DNA of 64,000 nucleotides from the NCBI GenBank assembly GCA_029940695.1, contig JAPYUP010000001.1, positions 1-64,000 of the forward strand, in the 5' to 3' direction. Of the stretch, positions 50,085 through 60,254 are shown one piece after another. The notes beneath the pieces are model-generated. The model did not search any database. It worked only from the letters and a program-made list of their open reading frames with translations, and was not told the DNA's origin. The stretch's first letter is position 1. Every line of letters begins with the position of its first letter. The stretch comes from Candidatus Thalassarchaeaceae archaeon (lineage in GTDB: Archaea > Thermoplasmatota > Poseidoniia > Poseidoniales > Thalassarchaeaceae). The position numbers and the translations under genes are program-made.

Positions 50085-50392
50085 TGGGCTAGGGGGAGAG
50101 TTGACGTGCTCTGTATTTCACAAATCGTCAATAATGGTGACCCGAAGTCCGAGGGCGGCGCAGACGAGCCATTGGAACCTCACCGGTTGACGTCGATATC
50201 TCGCCCCCAAGAGATCCAGGTTGGTGAAACCCGATTCCGTAGGGAATCGGTGAAGGCCTTACGCCCGGGAACCAGGTCAGGCGCGGAAGCGAGCAACCCG
50301 ACCGGGGATGCTGGATGCCTTGGGAATGCGGGATTGAGGAGATTGGTGTACAAGTCCCTTTGGTGACGAGCGTCCACCGAGGACACGCCCAC
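50085..50392 (+). ncRNA. Signal recognition particle (7S) RNA
   Basis: The domain IV hairpin is recognisable: GTCAGG, then GCGC-GGAA-GCG (GGAA loop), then AGCAACCCGAC (about 50276-50302), the SRP54-binding core. The ends pair as TGGGC (50085-50089) with GCCCA (50387-50391), as helix 1 of archaeal SRP RNA would, over about 308 nt. The interior (TTCCGTAGGGAATCGG around 50234-50250) forms a further clear stem. A TATTCAT box lies near 50056-50062, about 29 nt before the 5' end. It ends one nt before the convergent EVE gene. Confidence 0.9.
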
Positions 50393-50875
50393 CTACCTTT
50401 CGGGTATTCCTGAGAGGCCACCCATATGGCACACGGTCTCGAAATTCTCCTTGGAAACGGGTTGCACACTTAGTCTCATGAATCTCTGGAGCAGGGGCAT
50501 TCCTTCCAACTCTGAATTGGCACGCAAATCCGGAAGTGGGACGGGGTCAGGCATACTCTGGACGGGTTCGATGTCGACCATGAACCATCGGGGATTCTCG
50601 AAAGTTGCCTTAGTATCGAAATAGTTTGATGTTGGATCTTGTGCAGTGTAGTCAGCATACCCCTCCTTGCATATCCTACCCACGCCCACGACATGGGGGG
50701 GCTTGCAATTTGAATGGTAGAACAGTACCAAGTCATCGAGTTTCATATCGTCCCTCATGAAATTCCTAGCTTGGTAGTTCCTCACCCCATCCCAATGAGT
50801 AGATCCATCGTCTACTAACTGGCTCCAGGGATATACATGTGGTTCGCTCTTCATCAGCCAATAATTATCTGACAT
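50393..50875 (-). CDS. EVE domain protein
   Basis: EVE proteins bind modified bases or nucleic acids. MSDNYWLMKSEPHVYPWSQL is the hallmark N-terminus, and HWDGVRNYQARNFMRDDMKLDDLVLFYHSNCKPPHVVGVGRI follows the family pattern with the WxxVRN and FYHS motifs. The ATG at 50875 is chosen; an upstream start would add eight residues. A CTTGATT box begins 29 nt before it. 160 residues. Found in bacteria, eukaryotes and many archaea; role possibly in RNA modification recognition or restriction of modified DNA. It abuts the SRP RNA 3' end. Confidence 0.92.
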   Translation of the reverse strand: MSDNYWLMKSEPHVYPWSQLVDDGSTHWDGVRNYQARNFMRDDMKLDDLVLFYHSNCKPPHVVGVGRICKEGYADYTAQDPTSNYFDTKATFENPRWFMVDIEPVQSMPDPVPLPDLRANSELEGMPLLQRFMRLSVQPVSKENFETVCHMGGLSGIPER

Positions 50876-50897
50876 GAGTCGCGCTTGGGATACAATC

Positions 50898-50904
50898 AAT
50901 CAAG
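50898..50904 (-). promoter_or_regulatory. Promoter box of the EVE gene (CTTGATT)
   Basis: CTTGATT on the minus strand, beginning 29 nt before the ATG. Confidence 0.45.
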
Positions 50905-50912
50905 GTGTCGTG

Positions 50913-53903
50913 TCACCAGGTATCCTTTGAGCGCCCGTATGCCAGAGCCGCATCAATGCTGTCTGCGTCTTCCCTAGCAATGGACCTTCTGAGTCCAGCA
51001 GCCTTAACCATGGTCTCTACACCACCCGTCAGACCGAAGTTGGAATTGACCATGAACGAAAATATTGCGGGTAGCAAAAGCAATGACGAGAGTGCCGCAA
51101 TGACGAGAAGGACGATGATGACAGTGACGAAAGGAGTGATGGCCTCGATAGGAATACCATAGGCACAAGTGAGTCCCGCAGCAGTAACGGTTGTGGCCTC
51201 GAACAGACTCATTCCCGTACTGGCACATGATGTGCGTATGGCCTCGATCGAGCCACCGAGCTCTTTCACTCGATTGGCGATGTGGATGGAAAAATCGATG
51301 CCGACACCGACAAGAATGGAACCAATCATCACAGTGACCAATGAGAGTGAGACTCCTCCAGAGTCCATGACGAGCCATTGCATAGCCACTGTAAATCCAA
51401 CGGGGATTGTAGTAAGTAATGCATAGCGTACGTCCCTGAAAACCAAAGCTAACGTGAGTATGGTGAAGCCGAGAGCAAAGGCAAGGGACGTCCACTGAGA
51501 GTCAACTATCAGGTTGTTGACCTCAATGGTTACTGAAGCCACACCGATTAACGAGTCACCGAGGACATCAATCGGATTCGCAGAGTCGCCTGCTGCCTTG
51601 GCCCATGCATTGATCTGATTAGCAGTCTTCTTTGTGGACTGAACATCCATGAACGGCATGTCGATGTAGATGAGTGTTCGTTGGTAGTCGGAAGAAATGA
51701 ACAGCTCCCTCATTTCAACGGTCATGCTATTGTAGAACACGTACAGAAGAAAGTTCTGAATTTGTCTGCCACCGTCATCCTCTTGGGCATCTAGGGTGTC
51801 TAAGACAGTCCAGAAGGAAACATTGCCAGACTGTTCACGATTGAAGATCAGGTCAGCGAGCTCTTTGATTGGTTCGGGCAATGGTTGGTCCTCTATGATG
51901 TCAGAAATGGGTGTCCCTGAAACATTGACGCCGACGGCAATTGCCTTCATGAGGAAAACTATGGAGACAGCGGTTGCATTTTCGACGTTGTTGCAATTGC
52001 CCTCAAGAGTTTCAATGCCCTCAAGATTAGCATAGGGATGGTCTGCTGTAATACCTCCTAAGTTGATTTCAGGATTAGCTCTTATGTCGGCTTCGACAAG
52101 TAGGAATCCGGGTTGCCCAGCTTCGAATTCATCGGAGTATACTTCCATCTTCACTACTGCATCAACTGGCTCACCATCAGCACCTTCTTTCGGGGCCATT
52201 TTCAGCAGGTCGATGTTCTCTTCGACGTTGTTTCTATTGTAACCAGCAGAGAGAAGCATGAAGGCCAAGAATATGACTATGGTGAGTTTAGACCATTTGA
52301 TTGGCATGTTGACGGCAGCCACGAATACCCTCGGAGGAGGATGGGATGGTTTTTTCAAATCAAGGAGGATTGTCAAGTTGGGTACCATTACCATTGTCAT
52401 TATGTACACGACGAAGATTCCGCCAGCAAGAGCCCAACCAACAGTTTGGATTGGTTTCATGGGTGCAAATGTCAGGGAGATGAATCCAATGATTGTAGTC
52501 ATTGCAGACAATAATACGGCTTTGCCAGTTGAATTGAGCGCGGTGGACATTTTCTCCTGCGGAGTTCCCTTTGATTCGGCATAACGATTAGTGATATGCA
52601 ATCCATATGAAACACCCAAGGCGAGTATGATGGGGCCAACGAGAATCACGGTCATGGTCACCTCGTAGTTAGTCAGACCAATGATTCCAAGAGTCACCCA
52701 AACAGCACAAAGTGTTGGCAATCCAGAGATGATGACGACCTTGATTCCTTGAACCCACCTAATCCTCCCAGTCTGCAAAAGATCACAATGGAAGATGAAT
52801 AGTCCGAGTGCCACTGCAGCAACACCACGGGGAAAAACTTTCCAGAACAGCTTGAATGACTCCTCGGTGACTGCATTGGTTAACGGTGCGGGACCAGTCA
52901 ATGTCATGGTGAGATTGAGGTCGTTCCAATCTTCATCTTCTGCGATGCGATCTATCCGGTCCTGGGTGTCATGTACAATGTCGCCAATTGTCAAGTTGCC
53001 ACTGATGTCATCAGAGATGCCGATGATGATTACGCCCCGATTCCAGAAAAACGCGCGTTCGGCCTCCTTAATCCCGTCACCATCACGGTCACGACCTACA
53101 TCACGAACAAGCTTGTCAAGAGCGTTCTGGGGCATTTCCTGGAGGATTTGGTCCACACGCTCTTGTTCATCAGGAATCGCGTAATTGCCAATGATATCGC
53201 TTTGAGCATCAATGGACTCATTGATCTCATCAGAATCTATATCGAAGGAATCGGCTAACCCGGATACGAAGGCCTTGATGACCCTGCCCCCACTCGAGTT
53301 GACCTCCTTGATTACAGTGGAGATTGACAGGACGTAGATGACGTTGTCCTCGACACCCTCGTCGTTCATCGCCCAGTTGAGGTCCCTCTCGACCATGTCA
53401 ATCTGATCAAGAATGCTGACTTTCGTGACGTTGAAGTTCTCTGACTCGACGTAGATGACCATCACATTAGTTGTCCAGTCTTTCTCAACTTCGGCTATTA
53501 GGGCCTTGACGCTCTCAGGGTTATCGTCAGTAGGTAAGTAGACCTCCAAATCTCCATTAACATTCAACGCAGGTTCTTCGGTGCACCAATCGAAGTCGTA
53601 ACCATCCCTACAGTCGTTTACCCCTGAATGGGGTAACATCAGAATCGTGAAGCCCAAAGAGAGGATGACTGCGATGACTGGGGCCATAGTGAGGATTGAG
53701 GTGGCATTAGCGTCTCTCAACTTCCTCCTCATGATGTTAGGGATGCGCCCAACAGCCCTCTCTACACCAGCACCGTCCAACTCACTGATTCGTTTTCCGA
53801 CTTCGTTGATTCGACCAAGTCCACTTGAAATCGGAGATTCAGAGACAGTGCTCTGATCCTCGCCAATATCGAGTACTTCGTCTTCCATGGTCCCGCTTGT
53901 CAT
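50913..53903 (-). CDS. RND-superfamily exporter (MMPL/HAE3-like)
   Basis: Large proton-driven membrane transporter of 996 residues with the RND plan: one N-terminal helix (about 72-92), a periplasm-side-equivalent domain to about 360, a bundle of helices, a second outer domain (about 570-780) and a second helix bundle. VALGVSYGLHITNRYAE and VGVGIDFSIHIANRVKE are the paired helix-4 motifs with charged residues used for proton transfer. It resembles hopanoid or lipid exporters (HpnN/MmpL), so an archaeal lipid or quinone cargo is plausible but unproved. GTTGAAG lies 26 nt upstream of the ATG. Confidence 0.9.
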   Translation of the reverse strand: MTSGTMEDEVLDIGEDQSTVSESPISSGLGRINEVGKRISELDGAGVERAVGRIPNIMRRKLRDANATSILTMAPVIAVILSLGFTILMLPHSGVNDCRDGYDFDWCTEEPALNVNGDLEVYLPTDDNPESVKALIAEVEKDWTTNVMVIYVESENFNVTKVSILDQIDMVERDLNWAMNDEGVEDNVIYVLSISTVIKEVNSSGGRVIKAFVSGLADSFDIDSDEINESIDAQSDIIGNYAIPDEQERVDQILQEMPQNALDKLVRDVGRDRDGDGIKEAERAFFWNRGVIIIGISDDISGNLTIGDIVHDTQDRIDRIAEDEDWNDLNLTMTLTGPAPLTNAVTEESFKLFWKVFPRGVAAVALGLFIFHCDLLQTGRIRWVQGIKVVIISGLPTLCAVWVTLGIIGLTNYEVTMTVILVGPIILALGVSYGLHITNRYAESKGTPQEKMSTALNSTGKAVLLSAMTTIIGFISLTFAPMKPIQTVGWALAGGIFVVYIMTMVMVPNLTILLDLKKPSHPPPRVFVAAVNMPIKWSKLTIVIFLAFMLLSAGYNRNNVEENIDLLKMAPKEGADGEPVDAVVKMEVYSDEFEAGQPGFLLVEADIRANPEINLGGITADHPYANLEGIETLEGNCNNVENATAVSIVFLMKAIAVGVNVSGTPISDIIEDQPLPEPIKELADLIFNREQSGNVSFWTVLDTLDAQEDDGGRQIQNFLLYVFYNSMTVEMRELFISSDYQRTLIYIDMPFMDVQSTKKTANQINAWAKAAGDSANPIDVLGDSLIGVASVTIEVNNLIVDSQWTSLAFALGFTILTLALVFRDVRYALLTTIPVGFTVAMQWLVMDSGGVSLSLVTVMIGSILVGVGIDFSIHIANRVKELGGSIEAIRTSCASTGMSLFEATTVTAAGLTCAYGIPIEAITPFVTVIIVLLVIAALSSLLLLPAIFSFMVNSNFGLTGGVETMVKAAGLRRSIAREDADSIDAALAYGRSKDTW

Positions 53904-53922
53904 GATGTGCCTCTAGACATCC

Positions 53923-53929
53923 CTTCAAC
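53923..53929 (-). promoter_or_regulatory. Promoter-like box of the RND gene (GTTGAAG)
   Basis: GTTGAAG on the minus strand, beginning 26 nt before the ATG, at the short end of the usual distance. Confidence 0.35.
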
Positions 53930-54030
53930 CCCACGCCGATGTATTTCGCGGTATGGCGTATTTTCGGATATTTCTTTGGTAACGGTCAAGAATGGTGGTC
54001 AATGGCATTGACAGCGTAGGAGCCGAATAG

Positions 54031-56511
54031 ATGGGAGAACCGAAGATCGTCGACAAAAGGTGGACAGTGGATCTCGAAAAAACGATTCAGCAAGAACACT
54101 ATGATTCCGGCTACGAGAAACGATATTCATTCGACCCAACTAGCGAAAGGGAACTATTCATCATTGATACCCCTCCACCGTACCCAAGTGGAACTTGGCA
54201 TATTGGGGCCGTTGCCCAGTACAGTATGATCGATGTGATAGCTCGTAGTCAGAGGCTTCTGGGCAAAGAGGTGCGCTTCCCCTGGGGAGTCGATAGAAAT
54301 GGCATCAACATCGAATTTACCGTCGAAAAGAAGACCGGGCGTAAGATGAGGAGTTTTGACCGTGGTGAGTTCTTGGACCGTTGCGCCGAGATCATCGAGG
54401 ATTACACCCAAGCCATGAGGCAAACAGCCAAGAGAGTAGGACTTTCCTGCGATTACGACAACGAGTACCTGACTGACTCCCCTGACTACCGGGCTGTGAC
54501 CCAATCGATATTCGTTAATCTATTCAGGCGCGGGGCTATTGTAGAGGATCTCAGGCCCAACCTTTACGACCCTGTGGAAGGCACTACCATTGCAGAAGCA
54601 GAGGTTCAGCGAACATCTCGCAAAACGCTGCTATGTGATGTCTCTTGGACCACTGCTGATGGTGAGAAAATCATCATCACAACGACCCGTCCTGAATTGA
54701 TTTGCGCATGTGGCGTAGTCGTAGTACATCCAGACGACGAGCGCTACACCCACCTCGTTGGCAAGCGTATCAAACTACCCCTGCCAGTGAGCGGTCGTGA
54801 AGACTCGGTCGAGATTCTCACCCATCCATCTGTTAAGATGGGTTTTGGTAGTGGTGTTCTGATGATTTGCTCCTTCGGGGACCAGAATGATGTAGCGGTG
54901 TTCCGGGAATTAGGCCTCCGCCCCTACGTAGCTATCGACCTAGATGGGAAAATGACATCCATCGCCGGTCCGCTAGTAGGGTTGCCCGTACCCGAGGCGC
55001 GCAAGGTCTCTATCGATATGCTTCGAGAGTCTGGTAGCCTCATATCCACCAAAGAACGAATGCAGGAAGTTCCAATCAGCGAAAGAGGGGGCAATCCCAT
55101 CGAGATCATTCTGCTAAAGGAATGGTACGTTAGACAAACTCATATTCTAGACAGGCTGCGAGAGCTTTCGGACCAATGTGTATTCATACCTAATCGTAAC
55201 AGGCAGTACCTCCACGATTGGATGGAAGGAATTTCCATAGACTGGCCAATCAGTCGGCGAAGATGGTACCATACAGAGGTGCCAATATGGTATTCTGAAG
55301 ATGGCACAAAGATAGTTGTCCCCCCACAAGGTATCTATGTCCAACCTTGGAGGGAATTGCCCCCTGATGAATCAGAGGTGCTTGATCGCGAATCCAAGGA
55401 ATCCCTGGGTAGTTACAGTGAGATGGAGGACTTGCTTGGTGTTTTGGTCGGTGAGGAAAAGGTGTTCGATACATGGATGGACTCTTCTAACTCCAACCTG
55501 TTTGTCTCTGGATATATCAGCGACCCTGAACTCTTCGAAAGGGCCTTCCCAACATCAATCAGGCCACAGGGAAAGGATATTGTGCGCACTTGGTTATACT
55601 ACACGTTACTGAAAAGTGCACTCTTACTCGACAAACCCGGCTTTCAGTACATCTGGGTCGATGGCTTGGGCATGGACCCATGGGGTCGAAAGATGTCGAA
55701 ATCCCTAGGTAACGGCATAGACGCAGACTCAGTTCTCGAATGCGGTTCCGGTGGAAGGACCGGTTCGTGGAAGATTAAGGGTCCCGATGGGAAGCAAGTA
55801 CAATTGCGAGCAAACAAAATCGGGAGCGAATGCTTCCGATTATGGAAGGCCTGTGAGGCACAGGTTGGTGACGACTTCCACATCAACCCAGAAGAGATTG
55901 AGACGAAGTACTACGGTATCCTCACCAAGCTATTCAACGTCGCTAGGTTCGCTAGCCAGTTCGATGTTTCCGATGATTTAGAAAGGCCACCAGACAATTT
56001 GGCCCTCGAGGATCGTTGGATTTTATCAGAGTTCGATCACGTGATGGCACAAGTCGAAGATGCATGGACTCGAATTGACATATACAGTGCGGCGCAGGCA
56101 ATCAAGGGATTCGGCACCGGAATATTCCCCAGCCACTGGTTGGAGATGACGAAGTCAAGGCTGTACGATGGTGATGAAGCAGCTACTTGGACACTGCACA
56201 GAGTGATTCATGATCTTCTATGCGCATTCACCCCAATCTGCCCATTCTTCACCCACTACCTATCTACCACCTTGTATGGCAAAAGCTCCGTCGATGCCCG
56301 CGCCTTCCCGCGACTTCCCACAGTAGTCATGGGTGAGGAAGCAGAGTCCCTGAGGGCTCTGACCCCTGTAATCACGGAGTTTAATTCCATGGTATGGAAG
56401 TTGAAGAAGGACTCTGGATTGTCCCTGAATTCTCCAGTTTCAGATGTATCAATCCCCCTAGAACTGTCAATTATGGAAAATACACTTGTTCAAATGCACA
56501 GCATCGAATGA
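54031..56511 (+). CDS. valS: Valyl-tRNA synthetase
   Basis: Class Ia synthetase charging tRNA-Val. The HIGH-type signature is PPYPSGTWHIGAVAQYS (fourth position Ala, as I believe is seen with Asn in other archaeal ValRS). An editing domain lies in about 200-370 (TTTRPELICACGVVVVHPDDERY and the IDLDGKM region). WPISRRRWYHTEVPIWY is ValRS-like. RPQGKDIVRTWLYYTLL precedes GRKMSKSLGN, the KMSKS loop. Length (826) fits archaeal ValRS. The C-terminal anticodon domain is present but short. Ends 31 nt before the stop of the convergent dehydrogenase gene. Confidence 0.93.
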   Translation: MGEPKIVDKRWTVDLEKTIQQEHYDSGYEKRYSFDPTSERELFIIDTPPPYPSGTWHIGAVAQYSMIDVIARSQRLLGKEVRFPWGVDRNGINIEFTVEKKTGRKMRSFDRGEFLDRCAEIIEDYTQAMRQTAKRVGLSCDYDNEYLTDSPDYRAVTQSIFVNLFRRGAIVEDLRPNLYDPVEGTTIAEAEVQRTSRKTLLCDVSWTTADGEKIIITTTRPELICACGVVVVHPDDERYTHLVGKRIKLPLPVSGREDSVEILTHPSVKMGFGSGVLMICSFGDQNDVAVFRELGLRPYVAIDLDGKMTSIAGPLVGLPVPEARKVSIDMLRESGSLISTKERMQEVPISERGGNPIEIILLKEWYVRQTHILDRLRELSDQCVFIPNRNRQYLHDWMEGISIDWPISRRRWYHTEVPIWYSEDGTKIVVPPQGIYVQPWRELPPDESEVLDRESKESLGSYSEMEDLLGVLVGEEKVFDTWMDSSNSNLFVSGYISDPELFERAFPTSIRPQGKDIVRTWLYYTLLKSALLLDKPGFQYIWVDGLGMDPWGRKMSKSLGNGIDADSVLECGSGGRTGSWKIKGPDGKQVQLRANKIGSECFRLWKACEAQVGDDFHINPEEIETKYYGILTKLFNVARFASQFDVSDDLERPPDNLALEDRWILSEFDHVMAQVEDAWTRIDIYSAAQAIKGFGTGIFPSHWLEMTKSRLYDGDEAATWTLHRVIHDLLCAFTPICPFFTHYLSTTLYGKSSVDARAFPRLPTVVMGEEAESLRALTPVITEFNSMVWKLKKDSGLSLNSPVSDVSIPLELSIMENTLVQMHSIE

Positions 56512-56542
56512 CTCGGTGACAACGCCTTGTCTCATAGGCACA

Positions 56543-57520
56543 TCAGTTGATAGTTGAAGATGGCCTTATTCCGTTGAAATAGTCAATGAGGAGTCCCGCC
56601 ATCTCCTCTCCGACACGATCTTGGGCTTCCAAGGTCGCAGAGCCGATGTGCGGTGAGCCGTGGAAGTCAGCATGATTCAAAAGAGGATTTTCCCCAGGGG
56701 GCTCGACTTCGAATACGTCCAATGCCACTGAGGACAGCTGTCCCGATTCGAGGGCAGATAAGACAGCTGCCTCATCGACTATACCCCCCCTAGAACAGTT
56801 AACAATATGATTTCCGCATGGAGTACCATCGGCACCGACGCCGCTCATCAATGCTAAACGATCAGAGTTGACTAGGTGTTGGGTCTCTTCCGAAAGATTA
56901 CAATGAATGGATATGTGAGTGCAGAGCCTGAATAATTCATCCACTTCGTCATGAAAGATACAATGTGAGGACTCGGTCACATCGCTGGAGATGTACGGGT
57001 CGAATGCATGAAGATTCATGCCTAAGGTGCTGGCGACTTCACCAACACCCCTAGCAATCCTGCCGAAACCAATCATGCCCAGACTTTTGCCCCCTAATTC
57101 TGATCCCCTGAGTGACTTCTTGGCCCATTCTCCCGATCTTAGGGTCCTGTCTGCTTTAGGAATATGACGCGTAGACGCAATTAGATGGCCAATAGTCAAC
57201 TCCACTACGCTTCTAGTAGAAGCACCAGGAGTGTTGCAAACTACCACTCCACAATTGGATGCCGCTGCGAGGTCGATATTATCCACACCCACCCCGGCAC
57301 GGCCGATGAAACCAATTCCGCCGGCCTCGTTCCTTGACGCGTGAATGGAATCACTGGTCATCTTAGTGGAACTTCGGACTACTACAGCATCGAAATTGGA
57401 CAGTACACCAGACAACAACTCCTCTGGAGAGAAGTGCTGTAACACCACCTCGTGTCCGGCATCCTGCAGGCGTTCAACGGCCGCTAAGGACATACCATCG
57501 GTCGCGGCTACACGGCCCAT
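56543..57520 (-). CDS. serA: D-3-phosphoglycerate-dehydrogenase-like enzyme
   Basis: D-isomer 2-hydroxyacid dehydrogenase, closest to the first step of serine synthesis. From the ATG at 57520: MGRVAATDGMSLAAVERL, IGRAGVGVDNIDLAAASN, GMIGFGRIARGVGEVA (NAD-binding GxGxxG), NCSRGGIVDEAAVLSALESG (catalytic Arg region) and SPHIGSATLEAQDRVG (catalytic His). At about 325 residues it lacks the C-terminal ACT domain that gives serine feedback in long forms. The frame also opens 14 codons upstream. A CATCAAA box lies 27 nt before the chosen start. Confidence 0.88.
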   Translation of the reverse strand: MGRVAATDGMSLAAVERLQDAGHEVVLQHFSPEELLSGVLSNFDAVVVRSSTKMTSDSIHASRNEAGGIGFIGRAGVGVDNIDLAAASNCGVVVCNTPGASTRSVVELTIGHLIASTRHIPKADRTLRSGEWAKKSLRGSELGGKSLGMIGFGRIARGVGEVASTLGMNLHAFDPYISSDVTESSHCIFHDEVDELFRLCTHISIHCNLSEETQHLVNSDRLALMSGVGADGTPCGNHIVNCSRGGIVDEAAVLSALESGQLSSVALDVFEVEPPGENPLLNHADFHGSPHIGSATLEAQDRVGEEMAGLLIDYFNGIRPSSTIN

Positions 57521-57540
57521 GCACTGTGTACACGAGTGAG

Positions 57541-57547
57541 TTTGATG
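57541..57547 (-). promoter_or_regulatory. Promoter-like box of the serA-like gene (CATCAAA)
   Basis: CATCAAA on the minus strand, beginning 27 nt before the preferred ATG. Confidence 0.35.
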
Positions 57548-57609
57548 AATATTGTGAAACATGCCGTCTCAGTAGGATTAAATCGTAAGCCCCTTACTGA
57601 CGCCTAGGA

Positions 57610-58209
57610 ATGGATATGGCATTCGAACTACCGGAACTTGGATACGCGTACGATGGCCTAGAGCCTCACTTGGATTCATTGACAATGGAAATTCACCACA
57701 CCAAGCATCATGCTGGGTATACTGCAAATCTGAATGCCGCTATCGATGGTACAGAGATGGCTGACAAATCCATTGAGGAGATACTCATTGAACATAACGA
57801 AGTACCCGCGGTAAGGAACAACGGTGGCGGATATTGGAACCACTCTATGTTTTGGAACATTATGTCACCCAATGGCGGTGGGGAACCAGAAGGCGAAATT
57901 GCAAGTGCTATAGATGACTCATTCGGATCCTTCGATGCCATGAAAGAGGAATTCACCAAAGCTGCGATGACTAGGTTTGGCAGTGGTTGGACTTGGCTGT
58001 GTTCATCTGCCGGATCTCTGAGCATCTGCTCCACTCCCAACCAAGACAATCCACTCATGACTGGCGCGGGAATACCAATTATGGGACTGGATGTCTGGGA
58101 ACATTCCTACTACAAGAAATTCGGACCAGGGAGGGGGGATTACATTTCTGCATGGTGGAACGTAGTGGATTGGGGCGCTGTCAACGGTTACTTCTCCGAA
58201 GCCCAATGA
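57610..58209 (+). CDS. sod: Iron/manganese superoxide dismutase
   Basis: Converts superoxide to peroxide and oxygen. Metal ligands are visible as His in [13 protein letters not shown], His in NHSMFWNIM, and Asp and His in LDVWEHSYY. The N-terminal [30 protein letters not shown] and the [28 protein letters not shown] block are diagnostic. Length (199) is standard. Start ATG at 57610 (a second ATG two codons on is an alternative). A TTAAAT stretch lies about 32 nt upstream. Supports an oxygen-exposed lifestyle. Whether it uses Fe or Mn cannot be told from sequence alone. Confidence 0.95.
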   Translation: MDMAFELPELGYAYDGLEPHLDSLTMEIHHTKHHAGYTANLNAAIDGTEMADKSIEEILIEHNEVPAVRNNGGGYWNHSMFWNIMSPNGGGEPEGEIASAIDDSFGSFDAMKEEFTKAAMTRFGSGWTWLCSSAGSLSICSTPNQDNPLMTGAGIPIMGLDVWEHSYYKKFGPGRGDYISAWWNVVDWGAVNGYFSEAQ

Positions 58210-58270
58210 TCCCCCCCCAAAGGTTGCCCCTAACCGCTTCATTCTTGGGTCTCATCGGTGGGGGCGGAGC

Positions 58271-59344
58271 GTGGTTGAGTCACTGGAGGCATTGCTCACT
58301 TCGCTGTTGATACTACTCTCCCCATTATTCCTGGCTCTGCCCGTTTCTTTTGCATGGAGGTGGTGGGTTGGCATCGAGCCTGAGCAGGAGCACTACAGAG
58401 AGAAAGTCAGAAGGGTCCTAGACTCCGGCATCCCTCTCACTCGTTACCGTTCTGAGCTAGATGCCGAGGCTAGGAAAGTCCACCTCATCTCAGATAGGCA
58501 AGCCCGGATCGAGTCAGACTTGCTCCATCCTCTCCGGCTCCAGCATTTCCTCTTGTTTCCGAGCTTGATCCTATGGCCTCTTGTTGGCCTGTTTGGTGCA
58601 CTCATCACCTTGCCCATGATGCCGGTACTCAGGTTGATTGAATGGGTCCTGATTGACAAGCGAGTCCTGTCCCTAATTGCGCGGATTATTCAGCGATACA
58701 CTCGTTGGGAGGTAATTGGAATACCCCGACTTGGAGATGGCGCCAAAGAGCTCGATAAGGTTCTAGCTTCGATTTATCGTATGCCAATCACTGTGTTCCT
58801 AGGATTATTCACATACCTGATAATCTCCTACTTACCGATGAAATCGTCCAATGTTCTGCTTGTCAGTGCCGCCGTGTACATCGTCCTAGTCTCGGCAATC
58901 TCAGTCATCAGAGCTGCAACAGAGAGTTCCTTGACCTTTGCAGACCCCACCCATCGACGACTTATCCCCATGGACACATTCGTCGAGGACGCGCTTGGGC
59001 CGTGGGTCGGTGTAGGACTCATATTTTTACTGTCAAGGCAACTCATGTATGGCTCTTCCATTCGAACGGGAGAGCTGTTTCATGACCCCATTGCCTTCTC
59101 AATCAGTGTCCTATTAGTACTCTACACGGCTACCATCATCGGAATCACAGTTGAGATCATATTCTTCAGAACTAGGGGCATTGGGGTAAGGGAAGCGTTT
59201 CAATCTCAAATGGTTGCTGAATTCAACCCAATGGTCTACCTATTCACCCGCAGTCGGGGGTCATTGAGAATATCTCCAGTAATGCCTTTATCGGAGTGGA
59301 GCGAGGGCAGCGAGAATTTCGAATTCTCACTTAATTTTGAATGA
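58271..59344 (+). CDS. Multi-helix membrane protein, 357 aa
   Basis: Unrecognised integral membrane protein. Clear helices include residues about 7-27 (very hydrophobic), 92-117, 178-200, 205-222, 255-272 and 285-310, with a charged helical region (about 38-80) after the first. No catalytic motif is visible. GTG at 58271 or TTG at 58274 starts the frame; no ATG precedes the first helix. It overlaps the convergent ygfZ-like gene at the 3' end by 14 nt. No function proposed. Confidence 0.6.
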   Translation: MVESLEALLTSLLILLSPLFLALPVSFAWRWWVGIEPEQEHYREKVRRVLDSGIPLTRYRSELDAEARKVHLISDRQARIESDLLHPLRLQHFLLFPSLILWPLVGLFGALITLPMMPVLRLIEWVLIDKRVLSLIARIIQRYTRWEVIGIPRLGDGAKELDKVLASIYRMPITVFLGLFTYLIISYLPMKSSNVLLVSAAVYIVLVSAISVIRAATESSLTFADPTHRRLIPMDTFVEDALGPWVGVGLIFLLSRQLMYGSSIRTGELFHDPIAFSISVLLVLYTATIIGITVEIIFFRTRGIGVREAFQSQMVAEFNPMVYLFTRSRGSLRISPVMPLSEWSEGSENFEFSLNFE

Positions 59345-60245
59345 GTGGTTCCAACCCAACGACTCTGTCTGGGGCGATTGTGAGCTCATCAAGCTCACAC
59401 GCGGCCGAAGGCACAAGTGCGTAAGCGATATTGGCGTCATTGTTTGAGCTTGTTGAGGTCACGTACAATGTTCCAATCCCTTCCACCTTGTTCCTACCAG
59501 ACACGAATTTTTTGGCAGATACGAGCCTCACCAAGCGTCTTGCCACCTTCCCACGACTATCCAATCTGGCATGGACCTCCTGCCCGGGATAGCATCCCTT
59601 GTCTAACTTCACAAGTTCATCCAAACCCACTTCGAAGGGCAAGTTCCCAATGAGATCTTCAATCTCGGTAATCCCAATGAGCATCCTCATGGCATCCCAC
59701 TTGTCCGTGGTAATCTCATGGCAACCATTATCTTGCAGAATATCCAAGAACCTAGGTAGTTCTGATTTCGGCAGAGCTACATCAACTGTTTCCACGCTAT
59801 TGGTCATAGATGAAGAAATGAGTGAATTGCCAAATTCTAGCCAGCACGAAGAACTCAATTCCAAGCAGTCGATTCCAAGGCCAACGAGTACTCGATGGAT
59901 ATTCTGACCGATTATGGATAGATGTGATATTGCGTTGTCTCCGTCGAGCAAGGAGACATCCTCGTCCCATCCGATGCCCCGTAACAATGCCTCTCTCGTG
60001 CCAGTCCCGCTATTTTCGCTGCCCAGCGCAATAATCTGAGTGTCGAGAACACAAATGGTAATCCTGTCCTGTATCCTTCCGTTGGCATCGCAGAGGAGCG
60101 CATCGCATCGATCAAAGTTCTCTAAATCAACTAGACTGGCGGTAAGGCAACGGTCGAGATTTGTTAGGGCATCCTTGCCCCCTAGTACAGTAACGCTGGA
60201 TTTCCTCACGAAGACTTCTGCATTTGGATGCAAGAATTCGGACAA
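59331..60245 (-). CDS. ygfZ: YgfZ/IBA57-like folate-binding protein
   Basis: GcvT-fold protein that helps IscA-type carriers build [4Fe-4S] clusters. The diagnostic motif KLDKGCYPGQEVHARLDSRGKVARRLVRL (conserved Cys in KGCYPGQE) is at about residues 210-240. The rest is the three-domain aminomethyltransferase-like fold, with 304 residues. It follows iscA on the same strand with a 9-nt gap, and this genomic pairing matches the known physical partnership of IBA57/YgfZ with A-type carriers. Confidence 0.9.
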   Translation of the reverse strand: MSEFLHPNAEVFVRKSSVTVLGGKDALTNLDRCLTASLVDLENFDRCDALLCDANGRIQDRITICVLDTQIIALGSENSGTGTREALLRGIGWDEDVSLLDGDNAISHLSIIGQNIHRVLVGLGIDCLELSSSCWLEFGNSLISSSMTNSVETVDVALPKSELPRFLDILQDNGCHEITTDKWDAMRMLIGITEIEDLIGNLPFEVGLDELVKLDKGCYPGQEVHARLDSRGKVARRLVRLVSAKKFVSGRNKVEGIGTLYVTSTSSNNDANIAYALVPSAACELDELTIAPDRVVGLEPLIQN

Positions 60246-60254
60246 GCCACTACC